Positions 1 through 13,020 of a stretch of 64,000 bases of DNA are shown here, in pieces; positions within the stretch are counted from its first letter, which is position 1, and each line of letters begins with the position of its first letter. The position numbers and the translations under genes were made by a program. The notes under the pieces were generated by a model. The model was not told the DNA's origin and made no database searches. It worked only from the letters and a program-made list of their open reading frames with translations. This stretch comes from Dreissena polymorpha. Taxonomy: Eukaryota; Mollusca; Bivalvia; Myida; Dreissenidae. Where the stretch lies: contig NC_068363.1 of the NCBI RefSeq assembly GCF_020536995.1, positions 506,001 to 570,000 of the forward strand. The letters run 5' to 3'.

Positions 1-122
1 ATCGTCAGACATGAGCTTTAAGTATTTTGTCACACCTGGACCTATGATTCCTCGGCTCGAGTTCCGTCTCGGACAGGCTCCGGAAAGTGTCAGTGTGGCC
101 CGGGTGCTCAATTCCGTGTAAT
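1..122 (-). CDS. partial coding exon, unknown protein, running off the window edge
   Basis: Read on the minus strand, a pyrimidine-rich acceptor (ttgttttctcag) opens an exon that stays open to the window edge. The one frame without stops reads YTELSTRATLTLSGAC, then PRRNSSRGIIGPGVTKYLK. Composition is protein-like (Gly/Pro/Ser/Arg turns, no low complexity). I do not recognise the family. The exon enters with a split codon (two bases, AT, before TAC). Its next exon would lie outside the window and its upstream exon at higher coordinates here, but no phase-compatible partner was found. It could be an ORF by chance; about 40 codons without a stop next to a good acceptor is moderate evidence. Confidence 0.4.
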
Positions 123-421
123 CTGAGAAAACAAAAGGTTTTGTGTGCACATTTACCTAGAACGGTGCCAACTAATGTAAGTTAGATACAATTAGAGTAA
201 GCTTTCAATAGTCTTTGTTGCTTTATTTGCTGCAAATGGTTAATCCACCATGCCGGCATCAAATTGTCGGGCACAATGGCAAAGTTATCGCCACAAAATG
301 TGGTTTCAGAGCTGCAGTAAATGTAAAACACCCAATTTTCCTAATTTTGGTGACAAAAGTGTGTCAGAATATCAAAGAAATCATTTTACAATAGATTTAA
401 TTGAAAATAACGCGTTCTAAC

Positions 422-594
422 CTGCAAAGACACCGATCCTCTCGACACGACTGGGCGAGTGTTGAGGGCCGTCTCCGAATCAGTCATGCTGTACAGTTTT
501 TGATGGCCTGTCACTTCAGCCGGACTTGTAAACCGATTGGACGACAGTTCAGGCAGAGCTATAGATCCATTACGACACCGCATACAAATGCACA
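422..594 (-). CDS. possible internal exon, unknown protein
   Basis: A minus-strand ORF of 57 codons is bounded by an acceptor (acctaag) and a good donor (TTGCAG|gttaga). It contains the stretches CICMRCRNGSIALPELSSN and TGHQKLYSMTDSETALN. No family is recognised. It ends in phase 0, whereas the exon at 1-122 needs a phase-1 partner, so the two do not join directly. An overlapping plus-strand ORF (401-775) has no splice support. Treat this as a lead only. Confidence 0.25.
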
Positions 595-3500
595 CTTAGG
601 TTTACGCATAATATTGAGGTCACTTAAATACAGATGCCCTGCTGTTTTTCACGCAGGGTCTATCACAACAACATTCTTCCAGGAAAGAAAGCATACTATT
701 ATTATCATTTTTGTGTTTTCAGCTGAATACTTAATTTTACTTGAACTTAGCAAGATATCCAAACAGGAAAAATAAGGCAAAGTAGTGTTATTCTGAGTAG
801 ATCTGCCTGACAGGGTTGAAGGCGAAGGCATATAGCAGTGTGGGTCCAAAATTGGCGGGCATTTTTAACAGTTAAGGCCAAAAAAGTAAACAATAATAAT
901 AAATACAGATGAAATAAAGATATGCATAAGGTTCATTATTGAGATTGATGCAAATTAATGTCAAAATGTCACTGAAAAACAATACCGAGTGTTTTAGTAG
1001 TCTTAGAATATGTCTCCGGAACAGGTTTCGTTGTCATTTTCCAGCATTCACCCCACTTATGACCCCAAGTGCAACAGCCCAATTGCAAACAGCCCTAATT
1101 TGGGTCAAAATGACATCTGGCAGTTATGTTTTGCAATACAGAGAGTTTTTGATGGTCAATTGTCAAAATTCTGGCAGACGACTAACTTGGTCGGATGTGC
1201 TTAAAGGTTACGCATGCGCAATTAATTCCTTCTATATTACATATAAAATAGTTCAAGTTTGATATCAATTTTAACCATGATCAAGCAAAGACCCACTATA
1301 TCATCATACATCATTGGAATGATAAATGCATAATCATTTTAACAAATGGATGCCATTAAATTCTATACGTTGTAACTCAAAATATTCACCTTAGAATAGG
1401 CACACCGGTTTTGACAGCTGTGCAGGCGACCATTTTGGGCTCAAATAGTATGAGCTACTTTCATAGCCGGGAACCATCAACAGAAAAAGTAGAGCACAAA
1501 AATGGCTTTTTTTCGTATTGCTTACAAATATACCTTCAAATTGATACAACAACATTCCATTTGCAATGTATTTTACAAATCCTATGCAGCATGCACTGAA
1601 CAATGTGTGCTAAGTATCAAACTGACTGCATGTAACCCTGCAAACAGGAGTTCCGGTTTGGGGTTATGTGACCTTTTACCAATCTCTTGCACGACGGTCA
1701 CATTACATTCACCTCTGTGTTGGGCTCAGAACGGACTATTGTTTTGAAAGCGTCTCATTCATGTCATGATCATTCCAAGCGTTCATCATTGAGGTTACAG
1801 TACACTAAACAATCTCTTGCACGACGGTTACATTGAATTAACTGCATTAAAGAAAACCATCTCATGCCATGATATCTTATATCAGTCTTAATTAATTATT
1901 ATAAAATTGATATGTTTTTTTATGTTAAGAAACCAACATACATAAATACGCCGAAGCAATGCCTAACGTCACTCAATAAAAAATATGTACAATTGTTTAC
2001 ATTTGTGAAGTGCGTGGAATGATTACATCTGTGTTAATGGGCAATAAAATAGTTCCAAAGAGATGCATTAAACCTCACAAGTTTTTGCACGATTTATCGT
2101 ACATTTAAAAGTCATATTTCTTAGTTAAATGCATGCGATCTTAAATATCCACTCAAATATACATTGTATGCGTTTGTTCGGTTTTAGCTATTTGGTAGAC
2201 AAAATGGCGTGCTGAGCCTTATGCAGAGTTGTATGTGAGAGCAAGGAACGACAACTCTGCGTGGAGATTGACCTTTTACTTTTAAACAGAACCAGTCTGC
2301 ATAAAAACAATACTCGTGAAAACAGCGCTAGGTTACATACAACTATGAAAATAAATATTCGGAACCGAAATTTCCAGGGGTGGATCCGTACCCGCGAATC
2401 TGAAGTTGGATCCGATATCATCGGATATTTCGGGTACCCATTGCAGCCCTAAATTCTAGATTTGTTCCTCAAAATGATAAAAAAAAATGATGTTGGTTTT
2501 CATGATGATATCGACAACCCGACGACGACTATGATGAAGGTGTTGCTGATTATGATGATTATTGTGGCGATGATGATTAGGAGGAGATGGGATAAATGAG
2601 ATGGGGAGTATTTGGAAAAAGATGAGGATGATGATGATATGACAATGACGACGATGCTGACGTTGACAACCTTTAGAAAATAGCCATATGGATTAAAATG
2701 GTGTGCATTAATACCAAAGGTTAGTGCGAGATGGGGACGGATTGTTCAAGTGAAACGACACAGTGCTTCCTGGATACCTTAAAATACAAAAGCGTCATAA
2801 AATATGCGCTATGCTGAAATGTGAAAGCTCGTCGTGTGTCTGGTGTACTTGTTGGAATGTGTATATAAAAAACGGAAATAACATATTAAAATGATGTTTG
2901 GCGGATTCGCTGCACCTTTCAATCGTAAAATGAAAATAACAGGGTGCCATCAGTGTCCGTTTATTCCGCATCTGACTGTTTTTCAATCGAAGAGCTATGT
3001 TTCTATGATACTTGGTTGCGCCAATAATGTTTAAGATATAGAATGTTTGATAACTTTGAGTACACTGACATGACTTAGCTGTTTGGAAATGTCTTAAATG
3101 AAATGTCACTTTTTATGTTACAAATCTTTTGCAGATATGTTGTGCATAAGGAGCACTGCTGCTTACTATGGCATGTTGTCTGAGTAGTTTTTATGTATGC
3201 AAATACCCAACTTTTCTTTTAATCGGAGCCGATACAAGATTACGGGGTAACAAATTGCAATGTTAAAAGTATTATGATCCTAAAATACTATAGTAATTTT
3301 GTGAATGAGCAGAAGATACCGGTTACATGACATAATAAACCACACATTTGCACAAGTTTTGGGGAGTTTTTAAAACTCCCACAAAAAACACTGGACAAAA
3401 ATGATTGCATTAATAGGTAATATTTGACTGTATTAAGCCTTCGATTTTGTTCGCTGAAAAGTTCAATTAAATAAATGCATTTTGTGCGTTGTTCGACAAA

Positions 3501-5220
3501 GCAAAAATGGAATAAAGTAATTTAAATTTTATTTCGCTGACTCGTTTCATGTTTTGGAACAAAATTCCGTCGAACAATTTATGAATTTGATATGACCTTA
3601 CGGAAAAAGCAACCCACATATATTTGAATACGAATTTAAGTTGTCATCGTAGTGATTCAAACTGTATCGATGTTTGTTTTCCTATCGCGTTAATTATGTC
3701 ACCGTCTAGAAGTCGGTCCGTCATTGGTGTAGATAAATATTCTATCAGTACTAGTTTAGCCATGTGAAGCCTGAATGTCCGTCTGAAAGGTAGGTTCATG
3801 CATGCTACAAGTGCCGATGTCTTTAAATAGGTCTTATTTCTTTCAGTTAGCCTGACAACCTCTCTTACGAAAGAGCTACATTGGTTCGTGCTTCAGCTGA
3901 ATGAAAAGTAAATTTCAGATAAATCAAAGGGCAAAGTTACCGCCTCTAGTCCGAAACTGTCGGTGCCACAAATTCGTTGTAACATATTGCCCATGTCTAT
4001 TATCTGGGATGAGTCATATGCGTGATTTCAGGTGGCATTTTGTATTTCACGTTTGTAACTTCCAAAATTTCAGGTGCGCTCCATTACTTCCTTATTATTA
4101 TTAATTCCATTTGTTCCGAAACTGAGGCTATGATGTTCTAGTAAGACACGTATATTATTTATGTATTAATCTAAATTCTTTATAAAAAAAAATTGAGCCA
4201 TAATTCACCCGGTAATGTGGCAAGACACGTATACTATTTAGGAGTAAATGTACATTCTGTTAACAATATTTTTAGTGATAAATTATCGTCGATTATATTG
4301 CCGAGATTTGTCTGATGGGTGCCAGATACGCGACTATCTACGACCAAAGTTCCTGTTAGGTCTTGAGCTAATGATTTATTAAAATGTGAATCGGTGCTGT
4401 TAATGTAAGGTCAAAGGGCGCTTTATATCTATCTGGAGATCTTCGCGATAAGCCGTCAGAACTAAGCTAATGCCTCTCAAGGTAAAATGGGATAAAAAAA
4501 ATCACGGTTGCAAATGGTTGTAGTGCGCCGGCACATTCTTGCAGACACCCAACGGCCTTCCATCGCCTTGAGCATGACCCTTAATCGCAGTCATGGTATG
4601 GTTCAATATTTCCTAAAATGACGTACATTCCAAAGCGTGCGTTTTAAACTCCAATTTTAACAAATGGGTAGATTTTGCTCAACCTTTAGAATGAACTTAA
4701 TATTAATATTATAAGCTTTTTGCAAAATTTAGTCCTCAAACGTTTTTGTGTTCCAACCCCTCAGCAACGGCTTGATGGACCCTTCTCAACCGTGTACAGC
4801 TGAATATCCCTAGTTCTTGTATGACCATTAAAAAGGAATTTTCATTGTGGTCCTTCGTATGGATTTCCACTTCCAAACATATAAACACCAAAGTATAATG
4901 TACACAGCTATTTAATTGGTTGCTAGGTTTCGCTATAATTTTCACAGATACATAATCTTAATGTTTACATAATCAAAAAACGGAATTTTGTTTGCAACCA
5001 GTTTTCCTGGCACTTTGTCTTTTGTCAATTGTTGATAATACAATAAATTTGTCTGTATCTTCAAAATGGGGTGTCGGTGTCGGTGTCATTTGTATTATTT
5101 TCTTTTTTTTACAATTATAAGTTATATTGATTAAAATATCACGACTGTTATATTACATTACTTGAAAAATAATCATATTTTCAGTATATTTGGTAATAAA
5201 ATGTATTGAGTATGTCTACC
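595..5220. other. intergenic, no supported gene
   Basis: AT-rich sequence with only short chance ORFs. Two copies of a short motif (caatctcttgcacgacggt) lie at about 1679 and 1810. A GAT/GAC-rich simple stretch lies at about 2500-2680. Nothing else can be supported. Confidence 0.5.
2385..2452 (-). mobile_element. possible hAT-type transposon terminus (solo end)
   Basis: Read on the minus strand, the sequence begins CAGGGCTGCAATGGGTACCC and continues into a GATATCGGATCC-like region with inverted repeats. CAGGGcTGc is a common hAT terminal motif, and repeated Y/CGGATAT-like motifs are usual just inside such ends. No matching opposite end or target duplication was found, so this may be a decayed MITE fragment. 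Confidence 0.3.
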
Positions 5221-5225
5221 AGGTA

Positions 5226-5532
5226 ATTTGGAGAGTTCTTTTGTTGTCGTTATATATTGTGAAACTACGAGGATTGCTTATATAAAGCATAAAATACATC
5301 GTTCATTGAGTGAGGAAGGAAGGCCAAGCGGTCTAAATGGGAGACTTTTTAATCCAGGACTCCAGGGGTCGGTGGTTCAAGCCCTTTTGAGGGTTACATT
5401 TTTAAGTTGTATTGTTTTTTTTACTGCAGATTTTTTTTATCAAATGTTTAAATTTATCAATATCAAGCATTAAATGATGGTAATTTAGAACTTTTCTTTT
5501 TTCGTCAATCTGGTTGACTGTCCCTTTAAGAT
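5226..5532 (+). mobile_element. tRNA-related short repeat, 5'-truncated copy (family C)
   Basis: Shares with the fuller copy at 12505-13020 the string 'aatttggagagttct.ttgttgtcgtta', the tRNA-like core (ggccaagcggtctaaatggg ... ggactccaggggtcggtggttcaa) and the tail 'atgtttaaatttatcaatat'. It ends in 'gtccctttaag', like the family terminus. The first half of the element is missing. Confidence 0.65.
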
Positions 5533-5868
5533 TAAAATACCGGAAATCCAGCTGCATGATTTATTTATAAAATGTGTTGATATTTTCGCTTAAGCGCAAT
5601 GGTCTATGCGATAGTGCTTTATATTTCATAAACAAAAGTTTGAAAATAACCAGCAAGTTAAAAAATTGTGTTGGAATAATTACAATGTATTAGTTTATTT
5701 ATTCAATTATGATTTGATTCATATTTTTTGCAAATGACTTTCTATAAGAAGCACATATCCATTTTGACGCTTGTGAAATTTCCTTTCATTTTAAAAAGTG
5801 CATTTCAGATTTAGCCTTTCATGAGATAGAAAATGATAACACATTTCTAACAAAAATTCGTGTTGGAT

Positions 5869-5874
5869 TTTATT
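5869..5874 (-). terminator. poly(A) signal AATAAA for the Ly6-TSP1-fibrinogen gene
   Basis: TTTATT on the plus strand reads AATAAA on the minus strand, about 96 bases past the TGA at 5970-5972. It is a plausible cleavage signal. Confidence 0.5.
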
Positions 5875-5969
5875 TATGACTACAACAAGGAAAGCCGCTG
5901 GCAGTAAATCAAATATTTTAAAATAAGTTGACTTTCTTATAGTAAAAATCACGGATTCTTGTACCCGGA

Positions 5970-8900
5970 TCATGCTTTCTGGACCGTGTCTTTAAACATA
6001 ATCGTGCTCGAAGTAAGTCCAATCGTCATGTCATATCTCATAACCGTACGATCATCGCTTCCAGGTTTGTACAAGCCATTAAGGTTTATGTTTGTGAAGC
6101 ACGCATTATACCACCAGCCACCTTTGTACTTTTCGGCACAATTGGTCGCATAGTTGTCAACATCATGATCATACGTACTGAAGGCATTTCCAACAGGTGC
6201 CGAGCTTGTGAAGAATGTGTAACTCGAATCAACTGGAAAATAAAAAGCAAATCATAAATGTATCGTTTGATATAAAATATTTATACTTATAGATTGAGGC
6301 TTAGATTTATACAGCCTTTAATATATTACTTTTGCATTACAAGAACAAATCTGGTACATTATTACAGGCAGCAAAATGGTTCAAATTGCAATTGAACGAA
6401 TGTAGGTATCAAAAACATGCAAACAAACGCACAAAAGAACAAATATAAAACAAGCAAAACAGCTACAAAACAGTTTATCAAACGCATGCGCATGAACAAG
6501 TCAATAATTACCGCCTTGTGACTTTACACTTTCTCCAAGATTAAGTGTATAGTTTGTTCCGTGTTGAAGACTGAAATTGCTGTATACATCATAACCTGTA
6601 CTTCCATCACCATGTGTTATGTTCACGCGAAGTTGAAAGGAACCGTTTGATGTTATTTCGTAGATGTATTTAAGTCCTGAGAAATCCCAAAACGTTTATT
6701 TGAAGTCTAATTGCATAAATATCAATAAAATGTAAGTGCAAAAACTAGACAATACCAAATGCTTCTTCCGCTTAGAGCCCTTAAACACAATAGAACAATA
6801 TTGAACAGATGTAACAATGAGGGGAAAAACGAAATCATTTATCTAAAACGATAGTTGTCAAAGTCCACTTGATGTTTTGTTATAACTCCATTATATCCCG
6901 TGGAAGATTTGGCTTTCAGACTGTATTTTAAAGCAGGTTATTAAGGCACATTTTTACTTATACTAATGAAATAATAGGAACTTAAAAATCCCATAAAGTA
7001 AAGAAATCTACATGTAATTTGGTAGACTAACATTAAAACCAACAAAGGCTAACACCGCACAAACGTTGAGTTGATTTTAAATCGCGTCATGTAATAAAAC
7101 ACCTGATGTAAAATTAATGAGAACGAAGTTTTCATAAGAATCCTCTCATGGTCGATCAAGAACCATAGCGTATTTGATAAAGATTGGATTCTGACGATTG
7201 AGCGTTGTAAATATTTATACAGTGGTTTGTTAGTACGGATATTCGCCGTTTCACAGTTGTTCAGTCTCATCAAGACAGTCTAGGTACCTACTCATACATT
7301 TTCAGCGGTTCATCATCGATATAGGCACTTATTTGTACATGCAAGTAATATACCCTTCTTGAAACGAAGCTTATTGCGGTATAACAGCACAAGTTATTGA
7401 CACACCCGGATACAAACTTGTGAACCTCGGAGTAACAACCAAATGATAACACAACTGAAAAAGACTATTTTTCCTTCGTCATGTATGAGATACCGGTTAT
7501 AATGACAAATGCAGTAAATAAATCTAATATGCCACTGTCTTAACAAATGCTCTAGAAGAGTTGTTTCAAAAACACGTGAATCGTATATAGAATATTTCTT
7601 AGTTTCGTTCTTTGATCGTTTTGAAATTCACATATGACCAGATGAATAAATATATTAAACAGTGGCACATGGGATTTCAATATATTTTCTATGATTTTTT
7701 TTAAAGGTGCATACGGGCAAGTCTTTACGTGCATGTAAACATCTGTGTGTGCCGGAAGTGTACGTGCACATTTGGATAACTGTAATGGCCAATGGACGCT
7801 CAGTAAAGCATTCAATTAACGGAGCAATCTAAGTGAGTGTATTTAAAAATGGTATTATTTATAAGGAAGATGTTATTCAAAAAGCGTAAATGCTATCACA
7901 AACTTTTTTATTCCGAAATATATTTAATAAAATTATAATTAGAAGTCCCCACGACGTAATAAGACATTCATACAACTTGCTAAGTCTATCGCGCATAACA
8001 TTTAGTCGATCCCATTACTAAATGGGTCTATGTCAGGAGGAAGTTATAGCTATGCATGACATCTTTCAAAACCACGTTCATTATTGATATTATAATATAA
8101 TAATGTTAATTTTCGTTCTTTAAATTAAACTGGTGTATGTATTCATACAATTTACCTAGCCAATATTCACCAGCCACATTGCCGAATCCGTTTTCATAGT
8201 CACTAAAGTTTCGGTAAAAATCAACACTTCCGTTGAAACGTCTTTGAAATATCTGGAAAAAATGATGGTAAACACATTTTCACACATCTATAAACTGGGA
8301 ACTTGGATTCACAAAATACGAAAATATATGGGTAGCGATAACAAATTATATGCAAACGCTTCTTGTGAAATTTTAATATTTAAAAAGTATGTAGCGCCAA
8401 TCATCCTCACTCCGTTTCCATGCTAAAGTTGACATGTGTATTTGTGTGAATGGGATTTGTGGGGATGTCGCATTTATAATTATACTGATATTACGGTCTA
8501 CCCTCCTCACTCGATCTCCAGTTTACAGTACATCTGTATTTATGTGTACGTGAAAGGGGTTGTGATACTTAATTTATGATTAAATTTGACAAAACCATCC
8601 ATCTATCTGCAGCTGTCTCCATATCACGGTTAATATGTACCTTGCTGTGTACAAGAGCGGTGGTAAAATGTTATTCATTAAACTGATCATACCGTCCAGC
8701 CTCCTCCATCAGTGTCCATGTCACAGTACACATGTACCTGTGTGTGAGTGAGAGGAGTATTGATGGTGTACACGCCACTTCTTAGCCTCGCGTCATGAAC
8801 CAACAACTCGGAACAGTCTTTTGCTTTAACGATCAACACATTATTTGTATTATTATTTTTTTTCTCAAATAGTCTTATATCCTGTGGGAATGGATTGAAA

Positions 8901-11614
8901 TCTTATCTTGCAATGACCGGTCTATACAATGTATTTAATTATGCAGACCTATTTTATACTTTAAGTTTGTTGACAAATGAAACAGCTGTACCCAAACAAA
9001 CTGAACAATGTGTAACTTCAACCGCAAGACCTATGCAGTTTCGTCCACCATCTGCCGGAGCTGAATTGTCGCACGACCGTGATCTTATTTGATTAAAATT
9101 GCCATTACATATTGCCAAGTGGCCCCACGTTCCCCATTGACCATCCACTTGAATCGCAAAACGACTTGTTAAGATGAAGCAACAATGTTTCAAAACAGAA
9201 GTAATGTCGGTGTTCAATACATGAACAATGTCATACAAATAATTCTTAAATGAATATTAACTTAACAATACATAATATTATTTATGCATGTATTTGATAT
9301 AATACAACACCTGAACTATGTGCATAAGTTATGTAATCGTTGTTATTGCAGTTCCTGTTACAAAGGTCCGCATAACAACACTGAAAGCAGTCGTGAACGT
9401 CGTATGCTCGTATCGTTGACATCTGACCACGTTTTCCAATTATGTCTATTCCATGGTGCGCGCCACAGCTCTACAAATATGCGGGTTTTAAAAGTTAAGT
9501 ATTTGTTATATTCTTTGAATCATTCTAACACATGATAAGTAGTTGACGGTATCGACGCGGCAGAACTAAATTGTTATATTGTAAACACATGCATTATATA
9601 TCGTTGTTAAATGCATTCCTATATCACAAATACTTAAGTGTCATCCGCTTACAAACTGCTTAATAAAAAATGGTTTGTTTGTTTTTTATCATAATGAAAA
9701 ATTTGAGGGTCGTACATACTTCTTGTTGAATGCATTTCGATGCAAACACAGTTGTTCCAAACATGCCTTTGCCATTGACGCCGCATATCTAGATACAAAT
9801 GAACAGATTATGATAGACTGTAATATATGTATGTTTTAAACAGTGCAATACAAAAAATTATCATAGTAACATCTTTTTATGATGATTGTGTGCATAGAGA
9901 GTTAGAGACTAACAAAAGTATATTTTAACAATTATAAACGTGTTCAAATAATTTTAAGAAACAGCATTTTTATCTTCTAACGAAGTAAATCCATCAATAA
10001 TTATTTGATGTTTCTTGACTACATATTTCTTGAGTGTATGAAGTGTTACCTCGCCTTGTCGACATATTTCAATTTGATGACACCGACCTTCGGGTACTGC
10101 GTCTAAACAGTTGTAACATACGGGACCCCGAGAATCAGGATAACCTTCCAAAATGAAGCACATAACCCCGAAAATGGTAGCACCAACAAAGGCATGAGTT
10201 TTATTCATCAATGATTTAACATTTTAATTTAATATGCGAAAACACAATTATAACAAGCCAATACAATTTACGTCACGTCATATTAATTGTACATGAACGA
10301 AGATTTAGATTTTTTTAAAAATGTAAGACATACCTGGTTCGCCACAACCTTCCTGGTTACACAGATCTTTAATGCAACAATGTGCGCAGCGACTTGTCGA
10401 CGATATTGATGTTATATTTCTGCACACCTATGTATACACGAAGGTATTTTAATGGTACCGTGATTAAATAAATCGACGCTCTAATTTACAAAGAATTAAG
10501 TTTACTGATATATGCAGTCAAGACAATGTGTATTATTTAAATATGTTGAATATCCAGTACATTTCCGATTCAGGGGCTTTGCAGAAACAGTTACAAAAAT
10601 ATTAACATTTTTATGTTTGTTTACATCACGTGCGATATAAAAGAAATGGATTCGCCATTACTATACATACATGATCTCGCATACAACCAAGAGCGTAGCC
10701 TTCTTCACCAAACGAATTAATTCTTCTTTCAACAAAGCACACCTACACATACAAATTGGTTTGCATTAAATAACTGTATATACAAATACTTTATAATCAT
10801 CGATGCAAAGGTTACAGTCAGTTTATAATAATAAACATATTTTTTGTATTATTATTATTAGTTATTAATTAATTAATGTTACACGTAGTTATGTCTGCCT
10901 ATTACAAGGTTTCAAAATTAAAACGGGCCTCAAGATGGAAATGTCTTAGACAAAATTAATACCAAAGTCAAAAATTATTACTCACATAGTAGGATGGTAG
11001 ATACATAGTATACACAGAACGAAAAGAGTGCACGCAATCAATTTAATAAAATCAAATTATTATATTGATTTCAGCTGGGTGGATCAAATCTAGGGCATGT
11101 GACTATGATGCAAAACGTGCTAATGAAATTATTTACTACATATATTTTTATTATTTTCTTTATTTATATTTATTTATTTAGTTTTATTACTATTATTTAT
11201 TTATTTATATTTATGTTTATATTTTGTATCTGACAAATGTGAAGTCTGAAATGCTTACGTCAGTATCTGGACAGGTCATGACCGTTGTGCAGTGGCGTGG
11301 CTGCACAACGTCGTCGCATTTTAAACACGTCAGGGCTTCCAAAGGTGAAATACAATGTAGTTCAAATCATTAAAATAGTTCTTCACATTATGACAATTGC
11401 ACATGAAATAAACCCATATCGTGGAGAAATAAGCAAGCTAAAATACAATTATTTACATTTTATAAGTCTGGTTAGAAATCTTCGCATATGTATTATAAAA
11501 CATTTTACTATAATATCTTTAGAATAAAACCATTTCAATTAATTAAATGCTTATATAATTACCTCTATAAAAAGGGAATTTCCACAGTACTGTTATGAGA
11601 AGTAGCAAACGCAT
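5970..11614 (-). CDS. secreted Ly6/uPAR x2 - TSP1 - fibrinogen C-terminal domain protein (fibrinogen-related protein)
   Basis: Twelve exons with matching phases: 11614-11563, 11335-11259, 10742-10671, 10427-10334, 10144-10050, 9788-9720, 9422-9311, 9147-8992, 8823-8693, 8252-8156, 6676-6512, 6232-5970; 1383 nt, 460 residues. Exon 1 is a signal peptide ([11 protein letters not shown]). Residues ~18-97 form a Ly6/uPAR-like domain (CLKC ... [11 protein letters not shown]), ~102-185 a second one (CYNC ... [11 protein letters not shown]), ~192-240 a TSP1 repeat (WGTWG, RSRSC, GGRNC) and ~245-460 the fibrinogen domain ([44 protein letters not shown]). The calcium-loop-like DHDVDN and all four fibrinogen cysteines are present. 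Known fibrinogen-related proteins of molluscs act as secreted lectin-like recognition factors; that role is inferred here. Each Ly6 domain is cut into three exons at equivalent places, so the domains probably arose by duplication. The gene appears intact. Confidence 0.9.
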
Positions 11615-12504
11615 GGTACTTGCAGAGTACTTGAACTATTTTATATCACCTTGATAGAAACTTAATTCTTTGCTCGTAGCATCGATATTTGCTATCTGAA
11701 TAGAATTATCTCAAACACTTTATAAATAAGGCCAGATGCGCTGATAAGGTTTGTTTAAAGACAGTCTCCCTACAGTTGAATGACGTTCAATTATACATAG
11801 GGGGTGATAATGACACAAAGATGTATTGAAAAAGCTAGCCCAGGTTTATAACACACAAGGGGAGACGCGTGCATGCTCCCTTATCCCATCCTTCCACAAT
11901 CACACAAACACGCTCGCACGCACGCACGCTCGCAACAAAGCCAATTTTAAATAAACCGTAGTCATTCTGAATCTGTGTTCTTCTTTTTTGTTTTTTACTC
12001 AATTATAATTGCCATAATTTTACACGATTAAAAAAAATGTTCATAGTATAAGCTCCATCATGTTTCATCTGAAACCGATCCTAGAAATGAGTCTTTCTAA
12101 CTCTTTATTAATCTATATCTCACAATCTACGTCATCTTCATCATCATATGTTACTACCCAGCAAACGTTGCAGTGTGGTTTAAAAACCCACCATTAAAAT
12201 GTATTTGTTTAAAGTTACATCATGTCATTTCTCCATATAATGGTGCAGCTATGCTTGATGTGCGGATATTTCTTGGAGACATTCTGCACACATAGTTAAG
12301 TATATCGATATTTCTCTATGTGAAACATTCGTCAAAGAGACATATAACCGAAATACTCACATGTGACATGAATGATAAATTAATCAAACTATCACTTTAG
12401 TAGATTATTTTTTCCTATGGAATTAACATTATTAATTGCTAAGCTAGAGAGGGGAGGGGAATAAGATTGCCCTTTGTCCACTGTCCGTCTACTATGAAAC
12501 AGCG
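11615..12504. other. intergenic, AT-rich with a short GC-rich (CACG)-like patch
   Basis: No gene supported. A small 'cacgctcgcacgcacgcacg' patch lies at about 11908-11932. The stretch upstream of 11614 should hold the promoter of the minus-strand gene. Confidence 0.4.
11719..11729 (-). promoter_or_regulatory. possible TATA box of the Ly6-TSP1-fibrinogen gene
   Basis: The minus strand reads TTATTTATAAAG roughly 105 bases before the ATG at 11614, a workable distance for a short 5' leader. A second TATAAAATAG lies only 22-31 bases before the ATG, too close to give a normal leader. Assigned by position only. Confidence 0.25.
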
Positions 12505-13020
12505 TTAAAGGGATCTTTTCACGGTTTGGTATATTGCCAAAATTGAAAAAAGTTGTTTCAGATTCGCAAATTTTCGTTTAAGTTATGATATTTGTGAGGA
12601 AACAGTATTACTAAACATTTACCATGGTCTAATATAGCCAATAAATGCATCTTTTGACGATTTAAACTCCTAAAAATTATAAAGCGTTGCAACGCGAAAC
12701 GATTGAATAATTTGGAGAGTTCTGTTGTTGTCGTTAAATTTTGTGAAACTACGAAGATTGCTCATATAATGCATAAAATACTTTAATAAAGTATGCGTGG
12801 CAGAATAGCCGAGCGGGCTAATGCGTTTTACTCCAGGTTACTCCAGGACTCCGGAGGTCACTGGTTTGAGTCAAACTGCGGCTACTTTTTTTCCTATTTC
12901 AAATGTTATTCTTGATTTTTTTTACTGGAGCTTTTAAGATCCAATGTTTACATTTATCAATGTAAAGCATTTAATGACTAATTTCAAAACATGCCAAAAA
13001 CTGTGAAAAGGCCTCTTTAA
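12505..13020 (+). mobile_element. tRNA-related element with terminal inverted repeats (family C, full copy)
   Basis: Begins TTAAAGGGATCTTTTCACGG and ends in the imperfect inverse (ctgtgaaaaggcctctttaa), so it has about 25-bp terminal inverted repeats. At 12795-12880 it contains a tRNA-like segment (gcagaatagccgagcgggct ... aggtcactggtttgagtc) resembling tRNA A and B boxes. Related copies lie at 5226-5532 and, split, at 45351-46725. A SINE body and MITE-like ends are both present, so the class is unsettled. Confidence 0.7.

Noticed and set aside
401-775. 124-residue plus-strand ORF
   Set aside because: No family signal; composition changes midway, and the opposite strand gives a better exon with splice sites.
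12795-12880. tRNA gene in the family C element
   Set aside because: Anticodon and acceptor stems are not maintained, and the segment recurs within a repeat family.
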